In this document: positions 26,895-34,458 of the stretch, one piece after another
Position numbering within the stretch: position 1 is the first letter of the stretch
Layout of the letters: each line of letters starts with the position of its first letter
Origin: an uncultured Desulfovibrionaceae bacterium
Lineage (GTDB): Bacteria > Desulfobacterota > Desulfovibrionia > Desulfovibrionales > Desulfovibrionaceae
Direction: 5' to 3'
Length of the DNA: 34,835 nucleotides
NCBI GenBank assembly: GCA_944324045.1
Contig: CALUUT010000089.1
Coordinates: forward strand, 1 to 34,835
Notes under the pieces: model-generated
Seen by the model: the letters and a program-made list of their open reading frames with translations, nothing else
The model's database searches: none
Told to the model about the DNA's origin: nothing
Position numbers and translations under genes: made by a program

Positions 26895-27431
26895 ATGAGC
26901 TACTTTCTGGCGATACTTTTTGTCGGCATTCTCTGCCTCATATTATTGCTGAATCTGATTTCGCTGCCCGCAAACTGGTTCATACTCGCGTTGCTTTTCC
27001 TGTGGAAACTCATCGGACCGACCGGTTCCGCAATCACCTACGCATTTTTAGCCGGGCTTCTGGGGCTTGCGATTCTTGGAGAAATATTGGAATTTGGCCT
27101 GCAACTCTGGTCCGGGAAACGGTATGGCAGCACCAAAAAGGGCAATATCGGCGGAATCATTGGCTCCATACTGGGAGCGATTTTCGGCGCCGCATTTCTT
27201 ATGGGGTTCGGAGCCGTCATAGGTGCGTTGGCCGGGGCATTTGCCGGATGCCTTCTCATGGAATTATGGTGCGGCCGGACCAAAGATGAAGCCATGCATG
27301 CAGCCACCGGCGCCTTAATCGGACGCTTTTTCGGCATGACCGTCAAAATCGGCATCGGCGTTTCCATGATCTATTTTGCAATACATCGCATCTGGCCCCA
27401 ATCTGAAACACTGACCACAGTACTGCTATGA
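26895..27431 (+). CDS. DUF456-family membrane protein
   Basis: A 178-residue integral membrane protein with about five hydrophobic segments. The GSTKKGNIGGIIGSILGAIFG-type glycine repeat and EILEFGLQLWSGKRYG match the DUF456 family, whose function is unknown. GAGGAG is just before ATG 26895. It overlaps the TrmJ-type gene by four bases (ATGA), so they are coupled. Confidence 0.8.
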   Translation: MSYFLAILFVGILCLILLLNLISLPANWFILALLFLWKLIGPTGSAITYAFLAGLLGLAILGEILEFGLQLWSGKRYGSTKKGNIGGIIGSILGAIFGAAFLMGFGAVIGALAGAFAGCLLMELWCGRTKDEAMHAATGALIGRFFGMTVKIGIGVSMIYFAIHRIWPQSETLTTVLL

Positions 27432-28213
27432 CACAAATCGAGGAAAAGACGCGCCGCCTGCTTCTGGGGCTTGATGTTGTACTGGTGGATACCCGTTTTC
27501 CCGAAAATATCGGAATGGCTGCGCGGGCGTGCGTCAATATGGGGCTTGGGCCAAGATCAGCTCCACATGCCCCGCCACTGTGTCTGGTGCGCCCTGAACG
27601 CTGGGATAAGGAAAAAGCCCTGCCGCTGGCCACGGTAAAAGGCGCGCCATTGCTCGAGGATATCCCGATTTTTACATCCCTGGAGCAGGCTGTTGCCGAC
27701 GCGGCTCTGGTCATCGGCACAACCGCGCGTACAGGAGGATGGCGCCAGGGTATTCTCAGCCCGGAACAGGGGGCTCATCTGGCCATGGAGACGCTGTGCG
27801 CCGGCGGGCGGGTCGCTTTGCTCTTTGGCCCCGAAGATAGAGGCCTCACCAACCTTGACGTAGGACAGTGCACTCAGCTTGTCCATATTCCATCCTGTCC
27901 TGAAGCCAGTTCCCTCAATCTGGCTCAGGCAACCTTGCTTATGCTGTATGAATGCCGCAAAGCGGCGTTCGCATGCGTCTCAAAAGGCGCGCCTTCTCAC
28001 AGACACGCCGTCATCACCCACAAGGAAAGAGAACTTCTTTATGCCGCATTGCAGCAGGCCCTGACCGCTATCGACACCCTGCATGGCGACAATCCGGATT
28101 ATTTTATGCTTCCCATACGCCGGTTCTTTAACCGAACCGACCTTTCGCGGGGGGAATTCGACCTGTTTATGGGAATCTGCCGTCAAATATGTTGGGCAAC
28201 ACAGAAAAAATAA
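27428..28213 (+). CDS. TrmJ-type RNA 2'-O-methyltransferase
   Basis: A SPOUT SAM-dependent methyltransferase. Motifs are VDTRFPENIGMAARACVNMG, LFGPEDRGLTNLD and SLNLAQATLLMLYE, in the order of the TrmJ / LasT group that modifies position 32 of tRNAs. The C-terminal 80 residues are the group's helical extension. Length 261 residues. Start ATG 27428 overlaps the DUF456 gene. Confidence 0.88.
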   Translation: MTQIEEKTRRLLLGLDVVLVDTRFPENIGMAARACVNMGLGPRSAPHAPPLCLVRPERWDKEKALPLATVKGAPLLEDIPIFTSLEQAVADAALVIGTTARTGGWRQGILSPEQGAHLAMETLCAGGRVALLFGPEDRGLTNLDVGQCTQLVHIPSCPEASSLNLAQATLLMLYECRKAAFACVSKGAPSHRHAVITHKERELLYAALQQALTAIDTLHGDNPDYFMLPIRRFFNRTDLSRGEFDLFMGICRQICWATQKK

Positions 28214-28555
28214 CCGCTTGCATGCGCGCGGCGCAAAACAGCAAATCCGGCGCAGCAGCCGCACACTGGGGAACCTGCGCAGGCATATTTGCATTGAGTG
28301 CTTTCCGAAAAGTTTTCTATCAATTTATGATGCAGCACACCAGAGTACAATCTACCGCACTGAAAAAGACTGGACCCATCATTGCCTATATCCGCCCGCT
28401 TCTTTCACCAAAGAATATCTGCGGCGTCAAATAAAGATTGCGGCCGTGCCTGTCCTCTACTTTAATCAGTCGAGGCGCGCCGTAAAACTTTTCCCTAAAG
28501 AAAATGGTGTTACGGCGCTTGGATCAACCTGGCGCAACGTCGATCGCCGATGCGC
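28214..28555. other. Gene-free stretch between the TrmJ-type gene and the NTF2 cassette
   Basis: No recognised gene. A plus-strand frame running out of trmJ (to 28559) and an 81-codon ORF (28189-28434) have no good start and no similarity I know. A two-tier inverted repeat lies at 28477-28518. The region forms a boundary between housekeeping genes and the minus-strand accessory cassette. Confidence 0.5.
28477..28518. repeat. Two-tier inverted repeat
   Basis: Outer arms GCGCCGTAA (28477-28485) and TTACGGCGC (28510-28518) are perfect. Inside them TTTTC / GAAAA (28489-28504) form a second stem with a CCTAAA loop. No T-run follows on either strand. It lies about 40 bases past the last gene of the minus-strand cassette. 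Confidence 0.6.
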
Positions 28556-28978
28556 CTAAAATCCCTGTACCGGCATTCCTGAGTAGTGCAAATGCACCAG
28601 CTTCCATGCGCCGTCTTTCCTTCTGTACACATGCGTCTCACGGCCGGCGAGTTGCACCGGCTTGCCGCCGTCTCTGAGTTTTGCATCAAGCTTCCAATAA
28701 AATTCAACGACAGCCGTATCATCAAAGATATAGACGGCCGGCGCGCGTTCGTCCGTCGCCACGCGCAGATTTCGATCGCTCAGAACATGAAACAACGGTT
28801 CATAAAAGTCCTCTTTAATTTCCTCGAAGCCCTTGTGGTGCCCGCGAATATTAATATTGGAAACCTCTGGACTTTGTTCCCACAGCTCGTCAATAATCTC
28901 AGGATGCCTGTCTCCCTCGTTCACGCTCCTGGTATACTTGTGCACCATGTCCAAAATCTGCTGCTTTTCGTTCGTCAT
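28556..28978 (-). CDS. NTF2-fold (SnoaL / DUF4440-like) protein
   Basis: A 140-residue cone-shaped alpha+beta fold protein. The pattern is a first helix (QQILDMVHKYTRSVNEGD), an aromatic middle (ELWEQSPEVSNINIRGHHKGFEEI), then strands ending THVYRRKDGAWKLVHLHYSGMP, which is the NTF2-like C-terminal hairpin. Such proteins are enzymes (isomerases, cyclases) or binding proteins; catalytic residues cannot be picked safely. ATG 28978 has GGAGGAG about 8 bases upstream. Last gene of the accessory cassette. It differs clearly from the other two NTF2 proteins of the cassette. Confidence 0.8.
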   Translation of the reverse strand: MTNEKQQILDMVHKYTRSVNEGDRHPEIIDELWEQSPEVSNINIRGHHKGFEEIKEDFYEPLFHVLSDRNLRVATDERAPAVYIFDDTAVVEFYWKLDAKLRDGGKPVQLAGRETHVYRRKDGAWKLVHLHYSGMPVQGF

Positions 28979-29235
28979 GGTATGATCTCCTCCATGCATG
29001 GTGTTATTATTTTTTCCTATAACGCCATTTTTGCTGCGAACGCTAAAAATTTCAGCGCCTGCAAAAGGCGGATGCCATAACGCCGCCCGCTGAAAACTCA
29101 ATTATTGCGGATGACACGACGTCGAGAACCATTTTGGACGAAGCTGTATCGGAATGTCGATAGGGCCAACCGTTCCCCAGCGTTCCTGCGGTGCGAAAAA
29201 ACGGTTTTACAGCGGACGGCTATGGGCTCCCGACT

Positions 29236-29592
29236 CTAAAATTGATTGTAAATTTTCGCTATGATCTTCCATTCGCCATTTTCTTTAACAAGTTCATGGT
29301 AATCGACAAAATCCTTTCCATGCCAGTTTCTGATTGCAACACGGCCTACGGCAATATTACCGGCGACATAAAGAACGTCAACTTCAGGAGCAGGCCCCAC
29401 CTGTTCATACAGATCATATAACGCCTGAATGCCGCCTGCAACAACGTTTCCATCAGCATACCCATTCATGACAGCCTTTTCATGGAAAGCTTTTCTGACT
29501 CCCGGAACGTTTGCCTTGCATCCTTCGATGCAATATATTTCCAACATCTTATGCACTGCTTTAAATTCTGCGATATCCGCATATCGTTCCAT
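29236..29592 (-). CDS. NTF2-fold protein, lumazine-binding-like
   Basis: A 118-residue protein with the pattern of the putative lumazine-binding / NTF2 group: a helix (IAEFKAVHKMLEIYCIEGC), an 'FHEKAVMNGYADG' segment, a middle helix, and the strand pair VGRVAIRNWHGKDFVDYHELVKENGEWKIIAKIYNQ. The last part is nearly matched by the protein at 30340-30723 (FTDYLLLLKMNGEWKCVAKAYNQ), so the two are paralogs. AGGA is about 7 bases before ATG 29592. It follows the flavoprotein gene on the same strand. Confidence 0.78.
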   Translation of the reverse strand: MERYADIAEFKAVHKMLEIYCIEGCKANVPGVRKAFHEKAVMNGYADGNVVAGGIQALYDLYEQVGPAPEVDVLYVAGNIAVGRVAIRNWHGKDFVDYHELVKENGEWKIIAKIYNQF

Positions 29593-29655
29593 ATAATTTT
29601 CCTGCTTATGTTGCGATGGACGACAATGAAAAAATCAGGATGCCTGGACTAATGC

Positions 29656-30288
29656 CTATGCATATTTGTCCTGAATGAAATGCGTTCTCTGCCGGGGTTC
29701 ATATTTGGGAAGTTCAATTCCTGCGCTCCTTCCCGACTCGATGCAGCGAAGCAGCCATGCCATATTTTCACCAAGCGTGCGCATGGTTTGCAAACCTTCC
29801 TTATCCTTGCGCACATCTTCAGGTGTAAAACCATGCACCTGATTCCAGTATTGACTGGAGACGACAGGCATATTGCAGATGGTAAAATATTTATTAAGCT
29901 GCGCAAAAGCGGCGCTTGCTCCGCCGCGCCGGCAGGAAACTACGGCAGCTCCCAGTTTTCCGGCCATGCGGGATTCGGCGCAAAAGAAAAGGCGATCAAG
30001 AAACGCAACAAGTTGACCGGACGGAGCCGCATAATAGACAGGCGAACCAAGAATAAGGGCATTTATATGATCAAGTTGTTCTAAAACAGCGTTCACCATA
30101 TCATTCGCTATGCACCGCCCGGTTTCAAAACATTTTCCACAAGCGACGCACCCCGGAATGGCCCTTTTTCCAAGATATAATATTTCCGTATCTATATCAT
30201 ATTTTTGCAACGTCCGCTCAATCTCATGCAACGCCGTATAGGTGCAGCCATTTTTATTGGGGCTCCCATTGATCATTAACACTTTCAT
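29656..30288 (-). CDS. Iron-sulfur flavoprotein / NADPH-dependent FMN reductase family
   Basis: A 210-residue flavodoxin-fold protein. FMN loop GSPNKNGCTYTAL is at 8-20. The cluster motif C47-x2-C50-x2-C53-x5-C59 suits a 4Fe-4S cluster as in Isf proteins. The later SPVYYAAPSGQLVAFLDRLFF segment is the second flavin contact. ATG 30288 has GAGGG about 7 bases upstream. It sits between two related NTF2-fold genes, so it may act on or with the small molecule those proteins bind. A distant relative is at 7435-8016. Confidence 0.85.
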   Translation of the reverse strand: MKVLMINGSPNKNGCTYTALHEIERTLQKYDIDTEILYLGKRAIPGCVACGKCFETGRCIANDMVNAVLEQLDHINALILGSPVYYAAPSGQLVAFLDRLFFCAESRMAGKLGAAVVSCRRGGASAAFAQLNKYFTICNMPVVSSQYWNQVHGFTPEDVRKDKEGLQTMRTLGENMAWLLRCIESGRSAGIELPKYEPRQRTHFIQDKYA

Positions 30289-30339
30289 ATAAATGCCCTC
30301 GCAAATCACTTTTTACATAAGGGTTGCAAGCCCATATGC

Positions 30340-30723
30340 TTATTTTTGAATAGTGTTTGAATTTTGGTTGTACGCCTTGGCGACGCATTTCCACTCGCCA
30401 TTCATTTTGAGCAGTAAAAGATAATCGGTAAAATCAATCCGACCGCCCCATCCCTCTTCCAAAACCCGCACGACGGCCAGCGTTTCTTCCACCGCCACAA
30501 TATCAATACGGGCCTTAAACTGTTCGCCGCCAGGAACCGTATCCACATTGTGATAGAACTGTTCAATGGAGCCGTGCTCCAGCTTGCCGTCCAGATATCC
30601 AAAAAGGACCGCTTCATCAATAAATAATTCCTTTGCATAGGCACTGTTTCCTTCGGCAACGCTTTTAACAAACTTCATCGCCGCAGCTTCCACAGCCTGA
30701 TATTCTTTCAGTGCGTCTCTCAT
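30340..30723 (-). CDS. NTF2-fold protein, lumazine-binding-like (paralog)
   Basis: About 127 residues with the same order as the protein at 29236-29592: opening helix (VEAAAMKFVKSVAEGN), 'FIDEAVLFGYLDG', then IDFTDYLLLLKMNGEWKCVAKAYNQ. First gene of the cassette after the TetR gene, 51 bases before the flavoprotein gene. I chose ATG 30723 because AGGAG lies 9 bases upstream; ATG 30729 is also possible with a 3-base gap. Function unknown. Confidence 0.75.
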   Translation of the reverse strand: MRDALKEYQAVEAAAMKFVKSVAEGNSAYAKELFIDEAVLFGYLDGKLEHGSIEQFYHNVDTVPGGEQFKARIDIVAVEETLAVVRVLEEGWGGRIDFTDYLLLLKMNGEWKCVAKAYNQNSNTIQK

Positions 30724-30868
30724 ACCCATTCTCTCCTGAGGCTTCAAAACGTTACAAAATTTTCAATCTTGCCATCTGAACTGATTTGCCAGACGGACGT
30801 TTCCGCAATGTCACTATTTTTTCTGCCCATCACATGATCAAGATTTGGAGCATTGTTTCCTGAAAATT

Positions 30869-30897
30869 TTTGTATCAATCGTTATAAAAATTGTCAA
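30869..30897 (-). promoter_or_regulatory. Strong candidate promoter of the NTF2 / flavoprotein cassette
   Basis: On the minus strand TTGACA (30892-30897), exactly 17 bases, then TACAAA (30869-30874). The stretch TATCAATC overlaps the -10 end (30873-30880) and recurs at 30925-30932, and ATACT-GAT-AGTAT lies at 30964-30976. These could be operator half-sites for the neighbouring TetR regulator. Confidence 0.65.
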
Positions 30898-31005
30898 CAT
30901 TTTTTTATTAATTAATACAAAAAATATCAATCAATATGCCTACAGGAAAAAAAGAATTATACTATACTGATAGTATTGGGAATTTACAAAAAAGAAAAGG
31001 CTCTT

Positions 31006-31629
31006 TCAAACAGGCAACATACGCACAGCATGGGATGCAATCCGTTCAAGTTCATCTTGCGATAAACCATCACGGGCCTGAATGGACAGTCCCTCAAGCA
31101 TGGTGTTAAACGCGCCGGCCAAAGCGGCAATATCGGTATCATGCGGAAGCTGCCCATCGGCTATGGCTTTTCGAAACCGTTCCGCAAACATATCTTTGGT
31201 GGCAAGGCGAAGTTTACGAATAGCGTCGATAATTTCCGTAGCGTCATCAGAGATATTGATTGCAGCCAGCACGACCATGCAGCCACAGGGAGAATCGGGC
31301 GAGACCAGAATTTTTGCTGATTCTCTGAAAAAGTTGTCTATTCCCTTGCGAACATCCGGCTCTGCCATAAATCTTCTGGACGGCGCTTCCCAGTATGTCT
31401 TCTCATAAAAATGCACAGCCTCAAGAAACAATTTGGATTTGTTGCCGAACGTTGCGTACAGGCTTGGCGCATTGATTTCCATGGCCGCACACAGCTCCGC
31501 TATGGAGGCTGGCTCGTACCCATGCCGCCAAAAAATATCCAATGCTTTCAACAACGCCTGGTCACGATCAAAACAACGTGGACGCCCCTTGCCGCGCTTG
31601 CCTGGATGATCTGGTCGAAGATGCGACAT
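31006..31629 (-). CDS. TetR-family transcriptional regulator
   Basis: A 207-residue repressor type. The DNA-binding helix-turn-helix is in residues about 22-68 (ALLKALDIFWRHGYEPASIAELCAAMEINAPSLYATFGNKSKLF). The rest is the ligand-binding helical domain, with two cysteines in SPCGCMVVLAAIN. AGGA is 8 bases before ATG 31629. It lies at the head of the minus-strand cassette of NTF2-fold and flavoprotein genes, and palindromes precede it, so it probably controls itself and that cassette. The ligand is unknown. Confidence 0.93.
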   Translation of the reverse strand: MSHLRPDHPGKRGKGRPRCFDRDQALLKALDIFWRHGYEPASIAELCAAMEINAPSLYATFGNKSKLFLEAVHFYEKTYWEAPSRRFMAEPDVRKGIDNFFRESAKILVSPDSPCGCMVVLAAINISDDATEIIDAIRKLRLATKDMFAERFRKAIADGQLPHDTDIAALAGAFNTMLEGLSIQARDGLSQDELERIASHAVRMLPV

Positions 31630-31681
31630 ATTTCATTCCTGTTTACACTATTATGGTCCGCACATTGCGCGCCTTATAGCA

Positions 31682-31698
31682 CGCATGGATATCATGCG
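31682..31698. promoter_or_regulatory. Candidate TetR operator palindrome
   Basis: CGCATGGATATCATGCG: arms match at all but one of the eight paired positions. It lies 53-69 bases before the tetR start, a normal place for an autoregulatory operator. Confidence 0.5.
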
Positions 31699-31739
31699 CT
31701 ACGAAAACATAATTTATCTACTCAAAAAAATACTATAAA

Positions 31740-31755
31740 ATCATATAGTTATGAT
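31740..31755. promoter_or_regulatory. Second palindrome upstream of tetR
   Basis: ATCATA / TATGAT with a four-base spacer, in an AT-rich stretch that could be the tetR promoter. It shares no core with the 31682-31698 palindrome. Confidence 0.35.
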
Positions 31756-32013
31756 ATAATTTTAACATAAGCGTCCAAAACGCGCAATAAAAAAATAGGC
31801 TGCCTTTTATGCGTGACTTTGGTCAAGAAACTATTGTTCCTTGCCCGGGAATAGCGTAAGCATAATACGGCAGTTTTCTGAAAAGCCGCCCCATGCATAT
31901 GCGTTCATCATTCACTGTGCGCGCATTTATAAAAATTTATACATGCCGCGGCATGTCGCGACACGAACCTGAAATGCGTCGCTCCCCTATAAACCTATTT
32001 TGTCAGACACTCT

Positions 32014-33252
32014 ATGGAGCCTATGCAGCGCTGGATCATGCATATAGATATGGATGCGTTTTATGCGTCCATTGAACAAATGGATCAACCGGCCTTTCGC
32101 GGCAAACCTCTCATTGTAGGAGAAGGACCGCGAAGCGTTGTTTCCGCCGCCTCGTATGAAGCCAGAAAATTCGGAGTGCATTCGGCCATGCCCATTATAA
32201 AGGCACGAAAACTCTGCCCGGACGGCATTTTCGTGCCCGTACGCATGAAACGGTATGTGGAAGTATCCCGCATGGTCATGAACGCATTGCGCGCTTTTTC
32301 CCCCATCATTGAGCAGGCCTCCGTCGATGAGGCATATCTTGACGCCACAGGACTGGAACGTCTGTTCGGCAAACCCGAAGAATTGGCGCAATCCGTCAAG
32401 AACACGGTGCGCGAATCTACGGGGTTGACCTGTTCTGTAGGCATGGCGCCGGTCAAATTCCTGGCAAAAATCGCTTCGGATATCAACAAGCCTGATGGAA
32501 TGAAAATTATCTATCCAGAAGAGGTCGCCGCTTTTTTGCAGGCGCTGCCCATAGGAAAAATTCCGGGCGTAGGGAAAAGGACGCTGGACGTCTTTACCGC
32601 CATGGGGATAGCTACCGGCAACGATATCTTGCGTTTTCCACGCGAATTTTGGGAGCGGCGTCTCGGCAAGGCCGGAATTGGAATATGGCAAAGAGCGCAG
32701 GGGATAGATTCCACGCCTGTTGAACCCTATACGGACCCTAAGTCTGAAAGCGCTGAACATACCTTTGCTGAAGATACGCTTGATCGGGAGTTATTGCACG
32801 CCTGGCTTATGCGGCATGCAGAGCGGGTCAGCGCCAAGGTTCGTTCCATGGGCGTCAAAGGGCGCACCATTACCTTGAAAATAAAATTTTATGATTTTCA
32901 ATCCATAACCCGCAGCCGCACGCTAAAGGAATCCACGGACAGCACCCGCGTATTGTATATGACTGGAATCTCGCTGCTTGATAGCGTGTCGCCAACTAAA
33001 AAAGTCAGGCTCATCGGTCTTGGCCTATCCTGTTTTACCGCTTCAACAGACCAGCTCTCCCTGTTCGGGACAGAAACTGATACCCATGCCAAACGTGATA
33101 AAGCGCTTGATGCCGCGATAGATCACATTCGCAAACGATTTGGCACTACAGCGCTCATGCGCGGCAAAATTTTTGCAAGTCAGACAGGCAATATAAAAAA
33201 CTCCTGCCCGAATGCACGAAAAAAACCGGCTTCCGGACATAGCGGCGCATAA
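32014..33252 (+). CDS. dinB: DNA polymerase IV (Y-family, translesion)
   Basis: Copies damaged DNA with low fidelity. The catalytic acids are in HIDMDAFYASIE (D12) and SVDEAYLD (D105, E106). The helix-hairpin-helix thumb is IGKIPGVGKRTLDVF. The little finger domain has the KGRTITLKIKFYDF strand. Near the C-terminus DQLSLFG is a beta-clamp binding motif. 412 residues is slightly long because of a basic tail. Start ATG 32014 is the first; ATG 32023 (MQRWIMHIDMD) is as likely and has GGAG 3 bases before it. It converges on selD. Confidence 0.96.
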   Translation: MEPMQRWIMHIDMDAFYASIEQMDQPAFRGKPLIVGEGPRSVVSAASYEARKFGVHSAMPIIKARKLCPDGIFVPVRMKRYVEVSRMVMNALRAFSPIIEQASVDEAYLDATGLERLFGKPEELAQSVKNTVRESTGLTCSVGMAPVKFLAKIASDINKPDGMKIIYPEEVAAFLQALPIGKIPGVGKRTLDVFTAMGIATGNDILRFPREFWERRLGKAGIGIWQRAQGIDSTPVEPYTDPKSESAEHTFAEDTLDRELLHAWLMRHAERVSAKVRSMGVKGRTITLKIKFYDFQSITRSRTLKESTDSTRVLYMTGISLLDSVSPTKKVRLIGLGLSCFTASTDQLSLFGTETDTHAKRDKALDAAIDHIRKRFGTTALMRGKIFASQTGNIKNSCPNARKKPASGHSGA

Positions 33253-33365
33253 ACGCGCAGGCAATACAAAGTCAAAGGACACGTTTTCGCGTATGATGCC
33301 CGCAGGCCATGAAACCATGTTTCTTGTTGCAAACCTGGACATTGCGTATTGCCAGCTTTGCACAA

Positions 33366-34454
33366 TCACGAGATGCACAATCGCGCCGACGCGCCTCCCA
33401 CGCTTTCAACCTCGCCTATCAAGGCCGCGCGCTCTCCGGCATCCTCAAGCATACGCATCGCCGAAGAAACCTCTTTTGGCGGCACAGCCAAAAGTAAACC
33501 GCCTGAAGTCTGGGCATCAAAAATCAAATCCACCCGGACCGGGTCCAGGGCATCGGCAATTTCAGTCCACTGCGCGTTATACGTCCGGTTTGCATGGGTT
33601 CCAGCCGGAACAAAACCAATTGCCGCAAGTTCCAACGCTTGCGCAAGCATCGGCACGTCCGCTTGCCGCAGACGCACGACAGCGCCGGACGCTCTTGCCA
33701 TTTCAAGGAGATGGCCGCCAAGTCCGAAACCCGTCACATCTGTGGCGGCCCGCAATTTTAATTCCCGGATAACGCGCCCTCCGGCATTGTTCAATCTGGA
33801 AGCCCAATGATACAGCACATCCTCAAGTTCTTCAGCATTGGGCAAGGCGGCCTTTATGCCCGTCGCCAAAATGCCTGTTCCCAGAGGTTTCGTCAGTATA
33901 AGCTGATCTCCAGCGCGTAAACCTGCATTACAGGCTCTGCATTCAGGCTCAATAATGCCGGTAACCGACAATCCATATTTCAGCTCCTGATCTGTGACGC
34001 TGTGTCCTCCCACAATGACCGCCCCGGCTTCCCGCGCTTTGTCCGCGCCTCCATGCAGAATATCCCGCAATACCTCATCCTCATAACATCCTGAGGGAAA
34101 GCACACGATATTCATGGCGCACCAGGGAAGACCGCCCATGGCAAAAACATCGGACAGCGCATTTGCCGCGGCTATCTGTCCAAATCGATATGGATCGTTG
34201 ACAATGGGCGTAAAAAAATCAAGCGTCTGCACCAAGTCTTTCCCTTGGGGGATACGCACGACCGCGGCATCCTCATTATCCGATAACCCTACGATAACTC
34301 TCTCATCAAAGGGCTGAACCGGAACAGCCGATAAAATCCGCTCCAGAGCCTCTGGAGCCAACTTGGATGCTCAGCCGGACGCCCTGACCTTATCTACCAA
34401 TGTGATGCGCCCTTTTTTCGCATTAACCGGACTTAAAGAAGAAAATGACCGCAT
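33366..34454 (-). CDS. selD: Selenide, water dikinase (selenophosphate synthase), selenocysteine-containing
   Basis: Makes selenophosphate from selenide and ATP, the selenium donor for selenocysteine. An ordinary ORF starts at 34361 (TTG), but reading upstream in frame gives ...VRASG-U-ASKLAPEAL, with TGA at 34371-34373 in the place of the catalytic cysteine (C17 of E. coli SelD). The key lysine (K20 in E. coli) follows three residues later (K31). The full protein from ATG 34454 is 362 residues with selenocysteine 28. ATP-binding motifs follow: NEDAAVV, TLDFFTPIVNDPYRFG, AAANALSDVFAMGG, GGHSVTDQELKYG and ATDVTGFGLGGH, then PQTSGG-like AQTSGGLLL. ATG 34454 lies 4 bases after the LysR stop, so the two are coupled. 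Confidence 0.93.
34340..34373 (-). promoter_or_regulatory. bSECIS-like element with the UGA (Sec) codon
   Basis: The TGA (34371-34373) is followed on the minus strand, after 12 bases, by a perfect 7-bp stem GCTCCAG / CTGGAGC (34340-34358) with the apical loop AGGCT, holding two guanines about 20 bases from the TGA. This is the distance and loop type of bacterial SECIS elements bound by SelB. Confidence 0.75.
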
Positions 34455-34458
34455 TGCA

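Larger units (their letters stand above)
31630..32013. other. Divergent regulatory region between tetR and dinB
   Basis: No gene. A near-perfect 17-bp palindrome CGCATG-GATAT-CATGCG is at 31682-31698 and a second, ATCATA-TAGT-TATGAT, is at 31740-31755, in an AT-rich block that probably holds the tetR promoter. The dinB side shows no clear LexA-type box that I can name. Confidence 0.5.

Noticed and set aside
28083..28559. Long plus-strand frame running out of the trmJ-type gene into the gap
   Set aside because: Its first part is an overlapping frame of trmJ. The later part has no start codon with a ribosome binding site and no known motif.
29116..29220. Minus-strand frame FFAPQERWGTVGPIDIPIQL... 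ending at a stop, between two NTF2 genes
   Set aside because: It looks protein-like and might be a gene remnant, but it is only about 34 codons, begins right after a stop codon, and I recognise no family.
31801..32013. Searched for a LexA/SOS box before dinB
   Set aside because: No inverted repeat of a known LexA type is apparent; SOS control cannot be claimed.
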